Source: Heterohyrax brucei
Taxonomy: Eukaryota > Chordata > Mammalia > Hyracoidea > Procaviidae
DNA: 64,000 bases
Direction: 5' to 3'
NCBI GenBank assembly: GCA_028571685.1
Contig: CM053141.1
Coordinates: 54,434,333 to 54,498,332 of the forward strand
Position 1 is the first letter of the stretch. Each line of letters begins with the position of its first letter. Shown in pieces: positions 33,622 to 44,653 of this stretch. A model generated the notes under the pieces. It saw only the letters and a program-made list of their open reading frames with translations. It did not search any database and was not told the DNA's origin. The translations under genes were made by a program, and so were the position numbers.

Positions 33622-33788
33622 TCCAAAATCAAACCCACAGCCATTGAGTCAATTCTGACTCATAGTGACCCTACAGACAAAAGTAGAACTACCCCATAGA
33701 GTTTCCAAGAAGAACCTGGCAGATTCCAGCCAACGTCACTGTTAGCAGATGTAGGTTGTACTTCACCACTATACCACCAGGGTTTCTG
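33622..33788 (-). mobile_element. AfroSINE with perfect 9-bp TSD
   Basis: Antisense full-length copy. 'atttcagat' occurs at 33613-33621 and 33789-33797, exactly bounding it. Confidence 0.95.
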
Positions 33789-33880
33789 ATTTCAGATGCA
33801 GGGGGCAGAATCAGACACTTTCAGAGAGACTCCAGTTATAGGTTACTGGCTTGCCTTAGATCATAGAAGCCCGTGAGGCT

Positions 33881-34772
33881 TGTTGTTGTTGTTAGATGCC
33901 ACAGGGTGCAATTCTAGGTACAACAGAATGAAAAATGGTCCAGTCTTGCACCATCCTCACAACTGTTACTATATTTAAGCCCACTGTTACAGCTATTGTG
34001 TCATTTTGTTTTGATCAAAATCTTCTCCTTTTTTTGCTGACTCTTTTCCTTACCAAGCATGGTATTCTTCTCCAGGGGCTGGTCCTTCCCAGTAATACGT
34101 CCAAAGTATATGAGATGAAGTTCTGCCATCCATGCTTCCGGGAGCACTTTGACTGTACTCTCCCGAGACAGATTTGTTTGTTCTTCTGGAAGTCTGTCGT
34201 ATAGTTAATATTCTTTGCCAACACCATAGTTCAAAGACATCAGTTTCTTTTCAATCTTCCTTATTATTGTCCAGCTTCTGCATGTATACGAGACACATGA
34301 AAATATCATGGCTTGGGTCAGAAGCACCTTAGGACTCAGAGTAAAATCTTTGCTTTTCAACACTTTAAAGAGATCTTCTGCAGTGGATTTGTCCAACACA
34401 ATATGTCATCTGATTTCTTGGCTTTTTCTTCCATTGGTGTTGATTGTGGATCCAAATACGGTGAAATCCTTGACAATGTCAGTCATTGCTCCTCTCATCA
34501 TGATGTTACTTATCGGTCCAGGTGTGAGACTTTTTGCTCTCTTGATGTCGAGGCACAATCCATGCTGAAGGCTGTGGTCTCTGATCTTCATCAGCAGTTT
34601 CTCCAAGTCATCTTCACTTTCTGCAAGCAAGGCTGTGTCATCTACACGTGAAAGATTAGTAAGTAGTCTCCTTTTAATCTTGATGCCCTGTTCTTCCTCA
34701 TAGTCCAGCTTCTTGGATTATTTGCTCAGCATATAGATTAATAAATAGTGGTGAAAGGAAGGCCTGAATAAA
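33881..34772 (-). pseudogene. RTE (BovB-like) LINE 3' half, antisense
   Basis: Begins on the plus strand with the RTE 3' terminus ('ttgttgttgttgttagatgc'). On the minus strand the RT trace includes 'LAESEDDLEKLLMKIRDH' (frame 34406-34630) and downstream 'VLKSKDFTLSPKVLLTQ' (frame 34205-34399). The catalytic YADD box has eroded: tyrosine and alanine codons are changed, leaving V-D-D at about 34637-34648. Truncated 5' at about 34772. The reading frame is broken several times. Confidence 0.88.
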
Positions 34773-34777
34773 GATTT

Positions 34778-34807
34778 CCTTTTTTTTTTTTTTTTTTTCT
34801 TTTCTTT
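34778..34807. repeat. Poly-T tract
   Basis: About twenty T followed by 'cttttcttt', at the 5' edge of the RTE copy. Confidence 0.85.
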
Positions 34808-34834
34808 AATTTGCTTCATCTTGGGAGAAAAACA

Positions 34835-34992
34835 AAAGCCCTGGTGGCAGAGTGGCTAAGAGTTTGGCTGATAACTAAAATACAGGAGGGTTGAATCCAT
34901 CAGTCGCTATTTGGAAACCTCACACTACAATTCTACTCTGTCTTATAAAGTTGCTATGAGTCAGAATTAGCTCAATGCAAGGGATATGTTTT
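34835..34992 (+). mobile_element. AfroSINE with probable TSD
   Basis: Head 'aagccctggtggcagagtgg' to tail 'gctatgagtcagaattagc'. Flanks 'atcttgggagaa' (34818-34829) and 'atcttggaaaaa' (34994-35005) match at 10 of 12. Confidence 0.92.
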
Positions 34993-35347
34993 AATCTTGG
35001 AAAAAGTAAGACTGACTAAAACAATTTATGAAAAGCATTGTTGTTTTCATCTCCCCCAGCCTACTGACAACATACAGATCCTGTTTTGTGCAAGCAATGA
35101 GAAACCACTGCTGACTTGCCTCAGGCCCCTCCCAGCTGTCTTTTTACCTCCACTTTCTTCACTCGAACGATCAGATCTGTAAAAACTGTACAGAATTGCC
35201 TTCCATAAGCAGGAAAGATGGAACTGTCTCACCTAGTTATATATTATTATCAGGAGCAGACTTCTACAAATACTCTTAATTAATTTGAATAAAGTAAGCA
35301 CTCAAGTCAATTTAAGAAACCAATAGATATTTAATGTAAGTAGAATC

Positions 35348-35712
35348 ATATATCTTGGTCCTTTTGTGCCTGGCTGATTTCACTCAGCATAATGTTTCCC
35401 AGGCTTATCCACATCATAGCATGTATCAGAACATCATTTCTCTTTAGGGCTGGTTAACATTCCCTTGCATGTCGTCTGTTTATCCATTTACCTGTTGGTA
35501 AACATTTTGGTGGTTTGTACCTTTTGGCAGTCACAGGCACTGGACTTTATTACAGGTGATGGAAACCTTGGGGAAGAGTAAATGCTGATGGTTGAACAAC
35601 ACGATGGACATAAGTAATGCTCCTGAACTGTTACATGTACAGATTACGAAAATGATAAATTTTTGTTTTCTATGTATTTACCTTAATTTTTAAAAAGACA
35701 AAAAAAAAAAAA
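35348..35712 (+). mobile_element. Second 5'-inverted L1 (older)
   Basis: 35348-35540 is antisense L1M-type 3' sequence ('tttcactcagcataatgttt', 'gtttatccatttacctgttg'). 35545-35700 is sense 3'UTR ('gatggttgaacaacacgatg') ending in poly-A at 35700-35712. The orientation switch with the tail on the right is the twin-priming layout. Flanks 'tagaatca' and 'aagaatct' may be a worn TSD. Confidence 0.7.
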
Positions 35713-35714
35713 GA

Positions 35715-37080
35715 ATCTTCAAAAGTCTAAAACCCAGAGGAAAAGAAATTACTAGGACTATATATATTCTTACTGAAAGGCAAAAGTAAAAGCCAAGTAA
35801 AAGCAAAAAGAGAAGGACTATACAGTCATACATTAATTCTTAACTGAAAAGATTTGTTTTTTTAAGTGAATTTAGTGATAGGATGGTATATGCTAATGAA
35901 ATTATTAAGATTATTAAGAAAGTAATTACTGTTAAGTCTTTGTGTATTTTAAACACTTACAGCATCAAAGCAGTTTTGCTCAACAAAATATGATTCCATG
36001 CTTCCAGTACATGCAGTATTGTATACCATACCAAGATAATTTTCTCATTCTTCAAATAAGCCCAGTTTTTAAGATGATCTTTCTTTTTTGCCTATTTCAA
36101 TTCTGTAGCAAAAATTCCTATTATCTACACAATATATACCTAATTTCCTAAGTTACAGACTTCAGAAACATCTTAAATTATACCTCCAGACCAGCACTGC
36201 AAATGGAAAGCTTGCCTTAAAGGTTATGTATATCTTGCCACTGTTGACCAATAGGCAAGAGACCACATGCATTTTATGCTCTTTTTCAGAACTGACTCAG
36301 TGTATTGAATTAGCTACCACCCGGAAGGAGCGAACATCTCAGTAACAAAGTACACCAGGTGTAATCGTCTTCACAGCCTGACACAGCCCCTGAGGTCACA
36401 TCTTCAACATTTATATGCGTGACTTAGCACTTGAGCTACTGTTAAAATTGAGACACCAATCTGGGATATGTACAATGACCAAATTAGCGCACCACTGCTT
36501 CTTACTACTGTCCAGTTCTACCAGGCTTTTTTTCTCCTGAATTAGGTTATTAACCCCTTCTGCTAAGCGGAGCAATCGAACAAAACAGATACACAGTTCA
36601 ACAGTATCAAATTTAAAAGTCTCATCTAGATTCAAGTTTTCTAAAATAATAAAATATTTTGAAAATAGTAATACATGAGAGTGGTTAGGATTAGATTCAC
36701 AGGGAAAATACAGCCATCAATAAGACCTGTGGGCTCCTTCTTGTTCCTAGGTGATGGACAGAGTGTCCCTAAATTTCTAGTTCCATCTGTGCTCTAGAGG
36801 AAAAATGAGAGGTATAAAAGATTTAGTAACTCTCTTAAGATATGCCTAAGGGGACTTTTTCTGAGAAAAGAACACTCTTCTTCCCGGTAGAAACATAAAC
36901 TCTTCATTCCCAGTACCTGTAATCCTGACAGAGCTTAGGGCAGGCTGGAGGCAAAGGGGGAAGAGACATCACACGTATGACCAGACATCACGTATGACCA
37001 GAATGGTCTAGGTGGTGAACCAACCAGTGAAGCAAGGCTGCCCGTATGATTTTTTGTGAAGTAAAAGTGTACACTCCTTC
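35715..37080. other. Non-coding stretch, no gene seen
   Basis: AT-rich to 36200, then mixed. A near-perfect short duplication at 36969-37001 ('catcac.cgtatgaccaga' twice) is the only internal structure noticed. Confidence 0.5.
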
Positions 37081-37085
37081 TGCCT

Positions 37086-37102
37086 TAAAAAAAAAAAAAA
37101 GT
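37086..37102. repeat. Poly-A tract
   Basis: Run of A without a recognised element upstream. Confidence 0.8.
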
Positions 37103-37104
37103 AT

Positions 37105-38120
37105 TATATGAAGAAACAAAATGTAAGAAGTATCCTTACTTGACATACATTCAGTTGGAAGTTTTTAAGCAAATAGGTATATTGCAATTACTTGTTCACT
37201 CTTTAAAAAAAAAGAAGCCTTAACTTGTTGCCATAGAGTCTTCAATCAGAAGAGGTTAATAAGATTAAACGAAAGACTAGATTCTTGTGAGAAATTTAAT
37301 AGTATGTTCCTGGACAAAAAATAAGACTTGGTCAGCGACAGTAGTTATACAGACAAATAGTTATCAGGGGTCAGGCTTGATATAACTAGCTAACCAACTT
37401 CCAAAGTTATAAAGTTTCCTTGGTAGCACTATATTTCTCAGTTAAGGGCATCACAGTGACTTTACTGCTTTTTCCTAAAACATTCACTATTAGACAAAGT
37501 AGGAAGCAGGATCCTTGATTGAAGGAACCATTGGCTACTTGTGGTGTATAAATTTCTATTTAGAGTTTGCAGAACTCTCCGAATTCCAAAATCCAACACA
37601 ACTTCCTCTGGATTGTGGTCAAAATCTAAATCAAAATTGTGGTCTAAAAGGAGATAGACTTATGTTATTGAAAAAGAACATATCCTCTGTAGTCCAGGAC
37701 GAGAAAGTCCGTTGACCTTGAGCGGTGTTTTCACTTTTTCTCTGTTGGTGATTTTAACCACCTATATCACATTTTAGCCCCAGAAAGGTTGTATTGCTAT
37801 TAGTATGTTTCTGATCATGTTTATTTTTAAGACTAATTTGGGTGTTTTGAGAGGGGAGAGGGCCGAACATATAAATTTGAATGAATATTAGGCCCAGATT
37901 TGGAAACTTTAGAGACAATAAATTCCTTCCAATATGACTGCAAAAAAAAAAAGATTTGTCTAGATAGAATCCGTGATCATCTATATGATCTGATTTGAAC
38001 AATGCCAATCACTCATTCTCTTAGAAGACATTGAATTTTCAGCATTCTCAACTCATTCCTTTAATTTGAAGGTGAGCATTGTTAGCCTTCAGGAGTTCTT
38101 CAATAAGGCAAGTATCGTTG
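37105..38120. other. Non-coding stretch, no gene seen
   Basis: No recognised repeat or exon. Confidence 0.5.
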
Positions 38121-38127
38121 TATAAAA

Positions 38128-38335
38128 CCAATTGTGGTGTTGATTCCAACTCAAGGTGATCTCATATGTATCAGAGCAAAATTGTATTCTAGAGTTGTCA
38201 GGGGATGATTTCAAAAGCAGATTGTCACACCATTCTTCCAAGATGCTCTGGGTGACCCTGAAGAACTAGCATTTCAGTTAACAGCCAAGCATGTTAGCAG
38301 TTTGTACCGAGTCCACCTGGAGGCACCTTGGAAGA
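38128..38335 (-). mobile_element. Long AfroSINE-type element
   Basis: Antisense, diverged: 'tgattccaactcaaggtgat', middle 'gcagattgtcacaccattct', and head-side 'gttaacagccaagcatg'. Confidence 0.75.
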
Positions 38336-38339
38336 AGTT

Positions 38340-39205
38340 CTCGCAACTTATTTAACTAAGGTTTCTCCCTCTTACATTTCAGTTCAATGTATTTTTATTT
38401 TACTTTTAACAGACTGGGTCAGTGTCTTGCTCTACCTTTTACAGACAAACCCTGAGCTGTGTTTTTTAGGTGAAAGGTGAAGCCTTAAATACTAGATTAC
38501 AGAGTGTTGAAATTCTGATGCTATTTTAACAGGAGATTGTTCATACAGCAAGGAAATGCTGGCTATTTCCAAGTTTAAAACATTTCATTGCTAAAAGACA
38601 AAGTAAAAATAGGTAACAAAATACTGAGTATTTGACTAAATTGATAAATATTTCTTTGAATACGTAATAAGGATTTGTGAAAACCTTTTCACCCTAGCTG
38701 TGTGATGCTAAGTTCTCAACATCTGAAATTGCGAACTCCTGGTTACAAAAGCAGCCCAGTCTTTGGCTCTCACTTTTGTTTACATTTGGCAGGTAGTGTC
38801 TTCCTGCTTTTAGGAAAGGAAGGCTTAAGGAGGCTTATCACCCTCCATACATCAAATAGTTTCTACAGTCATTTTCATTCTTAAACCCAAGTTAGGTATC
38901 TAGGCAATAATTAGAAAGTTGAACTAAAATTGTCAGAGCATAATACAGGAGATACCCATCCAATCAACCCTTACAGGTTTCAAAGCTCACCTGAGGTGTT
39001 CCTGAAAGCAAAACTGCAACTGAATAGCCACTTCCTTCATATAAAACAACCTTGGCTATAAAACTGTGGCTCCTCTCCAGCAGAGGAAGTGTGGTGGACC
39101 AACCCCAGAAGTACATGTTAAGCAAGCCCTGAACTTTATTCTCAAGGATTGCTGAAATGCAAAAAACAGGAAAATGAAACTCCTTAAAGTTATTTTAATT
39201 GAACA
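38340..39205. other. Non-coding stretch, no gene seen
   Basis: No supported gene or named repeat. Confidence 0.5.
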
Positions 39206-39213
39206 CCGAACCC

Positions 39214-39354
39214 AAACAAAACCTGTTGCCATCATGGCACCCCCTGGTGCTATAGAGTAGACCTGTTCCATAGAGGGTGTTCTGGGCTGTAATCTTCAGG
39301 AAAGAAGATTACCAAGTCTTTCTTCCATACTACTGCTATGTGGGTTCAAGCCAC
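39214..39354 (-). mobile_element. AfroSINE-type element (left arm of pair)
   Basis: Antisense variant with 'aacaaaacctgttgccatc' at the tail side and the extra middle block 'ctgtaatcttcagg'. It abuts the head of the sense copy at 39357. Confidence 0.8.
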
Positions 39355-39356
39355 CT

Positions 39357-39505
39357 GGGAACCCTGGAGACTCTGTGACTAATAGCTTGGCAGCTAATCA
39401 AAAGGTCAGCAGTTTGAATCCACCAGTTGCTCTTTGGAAACCCTATGGAGCAACTCTATCCTATAAGGTCACTGTAAGTCAGAACTGGCTCCAGGCATGT
39501 AACAG
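39357..39505 (+). mobile_element. AfroSINE (right arm of pair)
   Basis: Sense copy with 'gggaaccctggagactctg', 'cagctaatcaaaaggtcag', and tail 'cactgtaagtcagaactgg'. The second head-to-head SINE pair of the window. Confidence 0.88.
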
Positions 39506-39590
39506 CAATAATCTTTACGGGAGTAGTAAAGTGCAAACCATTTGCACCTTCTAGAGACCTTAAACATGTGTACAGTTTTGTGTAATATTT

Positions 39591-39630
39591 ATATAGCCAC
39601 GCCAAAAGCCAAGTGCCGTCGAGTCGGAAT
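39591..39630 (-). mobile_element. Tail-only micro-insertion
   Basis: 'gccaaaagccaagtgccgtc' plus 'gagtcgga' (39601-39628) is only the terminal SINE/RTE tail in antisense. Flanks 'taatattt'/'taacattt' are a possible imperfect TSD. Confidence 0.65.
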
Positions 39631-39732
39631 AACATTTCATTATAATTACACATTAAAACTTACATGAAACTATACACATATATTCATTATACATATAATT
39701 AATATGAACACATACATACGTACACCCAGAGA

Positions 39733-39754
39733 CAGAGATAGAGAGAGAGAGACA
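39733..39754. repeat. (GA)n microsatellite
   Basis: GA dinucleotide run upstream of a SINE. Confidence 0.85.
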
Positions 39755-39764
39755 GTCGTTGTAA

Positions 39765-39968
39765 AGAGCTCTGATAGTGTAGTAGTGAAGCACTGCGCTG
39801 CTAAAAGAAAGGTCAGCAGTTCAAACCCAATAGCTGCTGTATGGGAGAAAGAGGCAGCAGTCTGATTCTGCAGAGACTTACAGCCTTGGATACCCTATGG
39901 GACAGCCCCACTCTGTCTCCTCCAGCGTTACTATGAGATTGAATGTGATGCTCTGGCAATAGTTTGCA
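39765..39968 (+). mobile_element. Long AfroSINE-type element
   Basis: Sense copy of the longer subfamily. Head 'ctctgatagtgtagtagtg', extra middle 'tatgggagaaagaggcagca', second half 'accctatgggacagccccac' and a diverged tail. Confidence 0.88.
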
Positions 39969-40189
39969 CACATTATATTGGAGTAATTGCTTATAAAGTT
40001 TGATAACAATTACACATATATTTTAAATATATTAAGAATTAATTAATAAATCTTCTGTCCTCCAGTTGGACTAGTTTTTTTTAAAATACCCAGCAGCTTA
40101 TAGTTTTTCCAAAATGTGAAAAGAAAACTCAAAACTTGTCTACTTAGGTCAACTTGGCTCATCATGGACAGATGACCTATTAAAATATA

Positions 40190-40380
40190 TGCATATATAT
40201 ATATATACTGGAACTGCCCATCTTCTGATTCACAGCAAAGCTCTTAACCACTACACCATGAAAACCAAAAATGAAAATCATCTAGTCAATTCCAACTCAT
40301 AATTATCTTACACCACCAGGGCTCATATATTTGTGTGTGTGTATATATATATATGTGTGTGTGTGTGTATGTATGTATAT
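40190..40380. repeat. (AT)n/(TG)n tracts with SINE pieces
   Basis: AT runs at 40193-40206 and TG/TA runs at 40331-40380 flank two antisense AfroSINE remnants: head-side 40211-40255 and a copy at 40262-40329 whose tail joins its head directly, the middle being deleted. Confidence 0.75.
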
Positions 40381-40389
40381 GTATAAATG

Positions 40390-41705
40390 TACATATATAA
40401 TCCAGACATAGTTAAGAACAAATAAACCAAAGAAATCTAAAAAAGAGATTGCCTGTATCAAGATGATTTCAAAAATACTGCATCAGGAAATGATGCCAGC
40501 AAGAGTTGCAAAGATTTCCATCAGTCCTGGTGAAATGCAGAGGCTTTAGAAATTCTGAAGAAATTTTTAAGAACTCAGTCAAATTTTAGCCAAAGAATCT
40601 CTGACCATAGTGGCAGAATTCCAGGAAGATGAGAGGCAAGACCTAACTGAATTCCGTATTCTCAGTCATCAAAGAATTCATATGCTCCACCAATTCAATG
40701 CATCCTAAAACTCACAATTATCTGTATTCATCCCTAAAATGAAAAACCATAGTGCACCCAAAATGGTATTTTTCTCTTCAGTTTTACAACATAACATTAA
40801 TAAATCCAAAGTGGATCAGCTCCTATTTATCCAGAGTTGTTAGTGTATGTGAAGCATCCCCAATCTTACAGTAAAGACCTGGAATTAAAGCTATATTAAA
40901 CAATAAAGCTATCTCATAGGGAATGCTCTTTTCTCCATACTCCCTCCCTTCTACGCATTACCTAACCCTATGACCACAAGTAATCCCCAAATCTGGGAAA
41001 CATTAGTAGGAGTGCTCCAGCTGAACCCCATCATGTCCCCAGTAGGTGAAGGCAGTCTCTGAGGTTACAAATGTCCAAGTTATCATTAAGTGTAACATTG
41101 ACGTCAGACACAGCAATATTCCATATGAAATAAAGACACCATTGATACAGAAGTGTTTAAATGTCTTCACAGAACAGAACAATATCCTGGGTGAGGAAGC
41201 GATAAATAATAAAGCATTCTGACTACACCTGTTTCTCGTTAAGGGACAGCACCTCTTGGAAACCATTAATACTTCCAGCATCTGCCAGAAGAAATAAAGG
41301 GCTTTGTAAAGGGAAAAAAGAAAAAAAAAAGTTTTTAAAAAGGTGGTGGTAGGACTGAGCAGATGCATGTGTATTCACTGATGATACTACAGTGGGATTT
41401 GTGAATAAAGTTTTAATAATTAGGGCTGAGGCATAAACAACCTAGATCAAACACAACATATCTAAGAAATTGAAAAAGTTCATTGCGTTCAGAAAGACTG
41501 ATTCCAGTCCCCACTCTACAGTTAAGACTGTGTAAGCAAAAGACAAAAAAAGGCAGTTTTAAATTATTGCACATCTGTCAGAGTTGCTCTGAAATGTGGC
41601 TTCTTACAGAAAACTTTCAGCTTTGTTACTTTAACTTTTGGTGAAGAAACAGGATGAAGAGTTTACACAGAAGTCAACCCTTCTCTCCTGGATGATGAAA
41701 CGAGC
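40390..41705. other. Non-coding stretch, no gene seen
   Basis: A 121-codon minus-strand frame (41003-41368) is the best open frame but has no motif I recognise and contains a poly-Lys-derived low-complexity end. Confidence 0.5.
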
Positions 41706-41712
41706 TGCTTTA

Positions 41713-42100
41713 GTTGTTGTTAAGTACCATCCAGTCAATTTTTACCCACATTTGCCCAGTTTTTACCACATATGACAGAACTGTTCCACTGGGTTTTGGC
41801 GGGTATAATTCTTCGGAAGGAGCTTGGATGGTGCAGTGTTCGAGAGCTCTGCTGCTAAGCAAAAATGCTGGCAATTCGTATTCACCGGCCGCTCCTTGGA
41901 ATCCCTGCCAGTAGTTGTACTGTGGCCTCCCACAGCATTCCTATACGGTGGAATTACCCTGACAGCAACAAGTTTTTAATTTTTTTGACACTAAATTGTC
42001 GGATCTTTTTCCCTCGGACATGTTGAGCTGCTAAGTGAGATAGAAACTCAACCTTTTGGCTGGCAGCCAATCCTTTGACCTTTGTACCACCAGGCTCCCC
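41713..42100 (-). mobile_element. Long AfroSINE-type element split by another SINE
   Basis: Antisense outer element: 41713-41815 ('gttgttgttaagtaccatcc', the RTE-like tail) and 41978-42100 ('caaccttttggctggcagcc', 'gtaccaccagg', the head). The inner sense SINE lies between. Confidence 0.8.
41819..41975 (+). mobile_element. AfroSINE nested in older AfroSINE
   Basis: Sense copy: 'agcttggatggtgcagtg', 'ggcaattcgtattcaccggc', and tail 'tggaattaccctgacagca'. Opposite orientation to its host element. Confidence 0.85.
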
Positions 42101-42104
42101 TGAA

Positions 42105-43115
42105 TCCATAGTAGTAGCAGCTCAGTGACATTCTGAGTGACCTTTGGAGGAACACTGCAAACGTTTCGGGATGATCCCTTTCCTCCTTCTCAGACTAAAC
42201 ATGCAATGGCCCTAGGAATAGCTGCACAGTGCCAGGGAATCAGTGTAAACAGCCAACAAAACTGCAGACATATGGAAACACCGAAAACTGTACTGTTGCT
42301 TTCCCCACCCCTCCCATTTTTTCCAGGAGTCACACCTGTATCCCAGTATAAGAAGGATGGTTCTGAAAAATAAAGATAAGGTTGTATATCTATCCTTACA
42401 GTGTTCTATCTAAATAAACTCTTATCTTTGGCTTAAATGAGGAAAAGAAAAGAAAATTTTGTATACCTGGAGTAAAATTAATTCCTCTAACAGAAAATCA
42501 TCCTGCTTATTGCTAAGAGTCTGAGTTTCTGAGAGAAATTAGCAGAAGCTTTAATTCTTTGGGATCACTAGGGATAATTAAATTTATCACAGCTGAGCTG
42601 CTATAGGACCCTAGACCATCTCCAGTGGTTTCACATGTGACTGACTTCTAATCAGAGAAGGCCTAAAGCACTAAGAGAAACTGATTTGATAACTATTGAA
42701 ATTTTGATTAAGATCAAATGTTCTCTCAGGGTACTTTAGCCTTCTTTCCCTGATCTGATTTTTCCCTCCTATCTCAACAGTTAAGTCCAACTCTTGAGTA
42801 CAATATTTGCTATTTCAAGTTACAACCACAAGATAGCAGAATAACTTAATTTGAGCTCCATTTGTTGAGGTAGTGGATTCTAAAACTGATAAGGGCAAAT
42901 CAAGAAACATGTTAGAAATATGATTACGATGCACTACAAAACAATATAAACTTAACTTTGAATCATTTTAAGAATTAAATGCATAATTACATTATTTTTA
43001 TTGAGTCAACATAAAATAATGTTATGTGGAACTTTACAAATTTACAACAAACAGCCTTTATTAATACAATCATGGTCAATACTGAAACCCTAGTTATTAT
43101 AGATTAAAATGACAT
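42105..43115. other. Non-coding stretch, no gene seen
   Basis: No supported gene or named repeat. AT content rises after 42900. Confidence 0.5.
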
Positions 43116-43127
43116 GTAGGTATCATT

Positions 43128-43254
43128 GCCAAGCCAAGTGCCATTGAGTCGGATCTGACTCATGGTGCACCTAGGGGCCAGGGTAGAACTGACCCCTAGA
43201 GTGTTCAAGGAGCACCTGGTGGCTTTGAACTGCCAACCTTGTGGTTAGCAGTGG
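43128..43254 (-). mobile_element. AfroSINE lacking its head
   Basis: Antisense copy with tail 'gccaagccaagtgccattga' and body 'ttcaaggagcacctggtgg', stopping at 'gtggttagcagtgg'. The tail variant is the same as in the micro-insertions. Confidence 0.88.
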
Positions 43255-43475
43255 TATACATATACATAGGTATACATATATACTTAGCTATACACATATA
43301 CCGATCCGACCCAACAGCACTTGACTATACACATATACCTAGCTATACATGTATACAGGTATATAGATACATATATATATATACCTAGGTATATATGTGT
43401 ATATATATGTATACACATATATGTATGTATGTATGCATATATATGTATGTGTGTATACATATATAGGTATATATG
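43255..43475. repeat. (TATACA/TATG)n microsatellite region
   Basis: Long AT-rich alternating purine-pyrimidine region of 'tatacata' and 'tatgta' units. Open frames through it are repeats of Tyr, Ile and Thr codons and are not genes. Confidence 0.9.
43288..43338 (+). mobile_element. 23-bp tail micro-insertion with 14-bp flanking repeat
   Basis: A 23-bp AfroSINE-tail piece (43302-43324, contains 'gatccgacccaacagcac') interrupts the microsatellite and is flanked by perfect 'ctatacacatatac' at 43288-43301 and 43325-43338. Confidence 0.75.
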
Positions 43476-43479
43476 TATC

Positions 43480-44520
43480 ATTTTAGTCCATAATGACTTG
43501 AAAGTAGGTTTAAGTATTGAACATGATTATAAGTATTATATTTATATCACATGTAAATTTATGTGTTTCTAATTCCCAGTCTTATTATTTTGAATTGTCT
43601 TTACAAAATTTGTGGTTTAATTTTAGAGCAACCAGAAAAAGGAAACTCCCTGAAACGCAGACTCTGAGCAATAAGCAGGATGATTTTCTATTAGAGAAAT
43701 TAATTATACAAAATTTCTGTTTCCTTTTCTCATTTAAGCCAAAGATAGAGTCTACTAGATAGAATCCTGTAAGGATGGATATATAGCCTTGTCTTTATTT
43801 TCTAGTACCATCCTTCTTATATTGGGCTCCAGCAGTGACTCTGGGAAAGAAGGGAGAAGTAGGGAAGGAAAAAGTACAATTTTCAGCATTTCCATAGGTT
43901 ACTAGTTATTAATGTAATAAAATATTCTCTAAGTTTTCTCTTTAAAAATAGCAAGAAACATCTCATCTTAATAGCCATGGATGAGTCTTCACAGACCTAA
44001 ACTATAAACATGTCTAAAGAATCCTAGTCAATCCCTGGAGATTCGGCAGAGCTTCTTTCACATCTGTCCTCAACAGCAGAAGCCTGAGAAAACAGATTTC
44101 CTTTATGATCCTGATATCAGCAGGCCCAGCCTCTGGAAAGTAGTTCAGGGGAAATATTTTAGGGCCATAAATCCTTCTTAAAAAGATTCTCTATCCTTTC
44201 TCCAGAATTCAAAATAAAATATTAATCCACACATCAGTGGATTTGTTACATCTCAGTAGATTGCAAACATCCCACTAGATTCAGGATGAAGAAGAAGAGC
44301 AAAAGACAGGCAAATTTAGGGGAGCAGGCAAACCACTTACGAGATTACAGTTGTTAGTACAAGAAATCAGATACTTCCTAAGATACAGCAGTGCTACACA
44401 ATGTAATTATGGAATGGAGTAAAATAAATCCAAAATCAAGCAATTTAGCCTGGATCAATGCTAATGACAGAAAATATACTACATTGTCTAGTATGCCTGT
44501 AAGTATGAATAATTACCACT
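43480..44520. other. Non-coding stretch, no gene seen
   Basis: No supported gene or named repeat up to the solo LTR. Confidence 0.5.
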
Positions 44521-44603
44521 ATTGGAACTTGTCGCTGCCTAACTGTCCGCCGGCGGAAAGAAGACAGGACACACGGATGCAAGCCGCCTTGCAGGTTGCT
44601 TAC

Positions 44604-44609
44604 TTTATT
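44604..44609 (-). promoter_or_regulatory. AATAAA polyadenylation signal of solo LTR
   Basis: 'tttatt' on the plus strand is AATAAA on the LTR strand, about 40 bp downstream of the TATA box. Confidence 0.75.
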
Positions 44610-44646
44610 ATTATTATTCTCCTCCTCCTTTCCTGGTGCTTGCTCA

Positions 44647-44653
44647 ATTTATA
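44647..44653 (-). promoter_or_regulatory. TATA box of solo LTR
   Basis: TATAAAT on the LTR strand, correctly placed ahead of the poly-A signal. Confidence 0.7.

Noticed and set aside
41003-41368. 121-codon minus-strand frame
   Set aside because: No recognisable domain; the end is encoded by an A-rich tract and length is within chance for 64 kb of six-frame translation.
43284-43572. Tyr/Ile-rich frames on both strands
   Set aside because: Direct translations of the TA-rich microsatellite.
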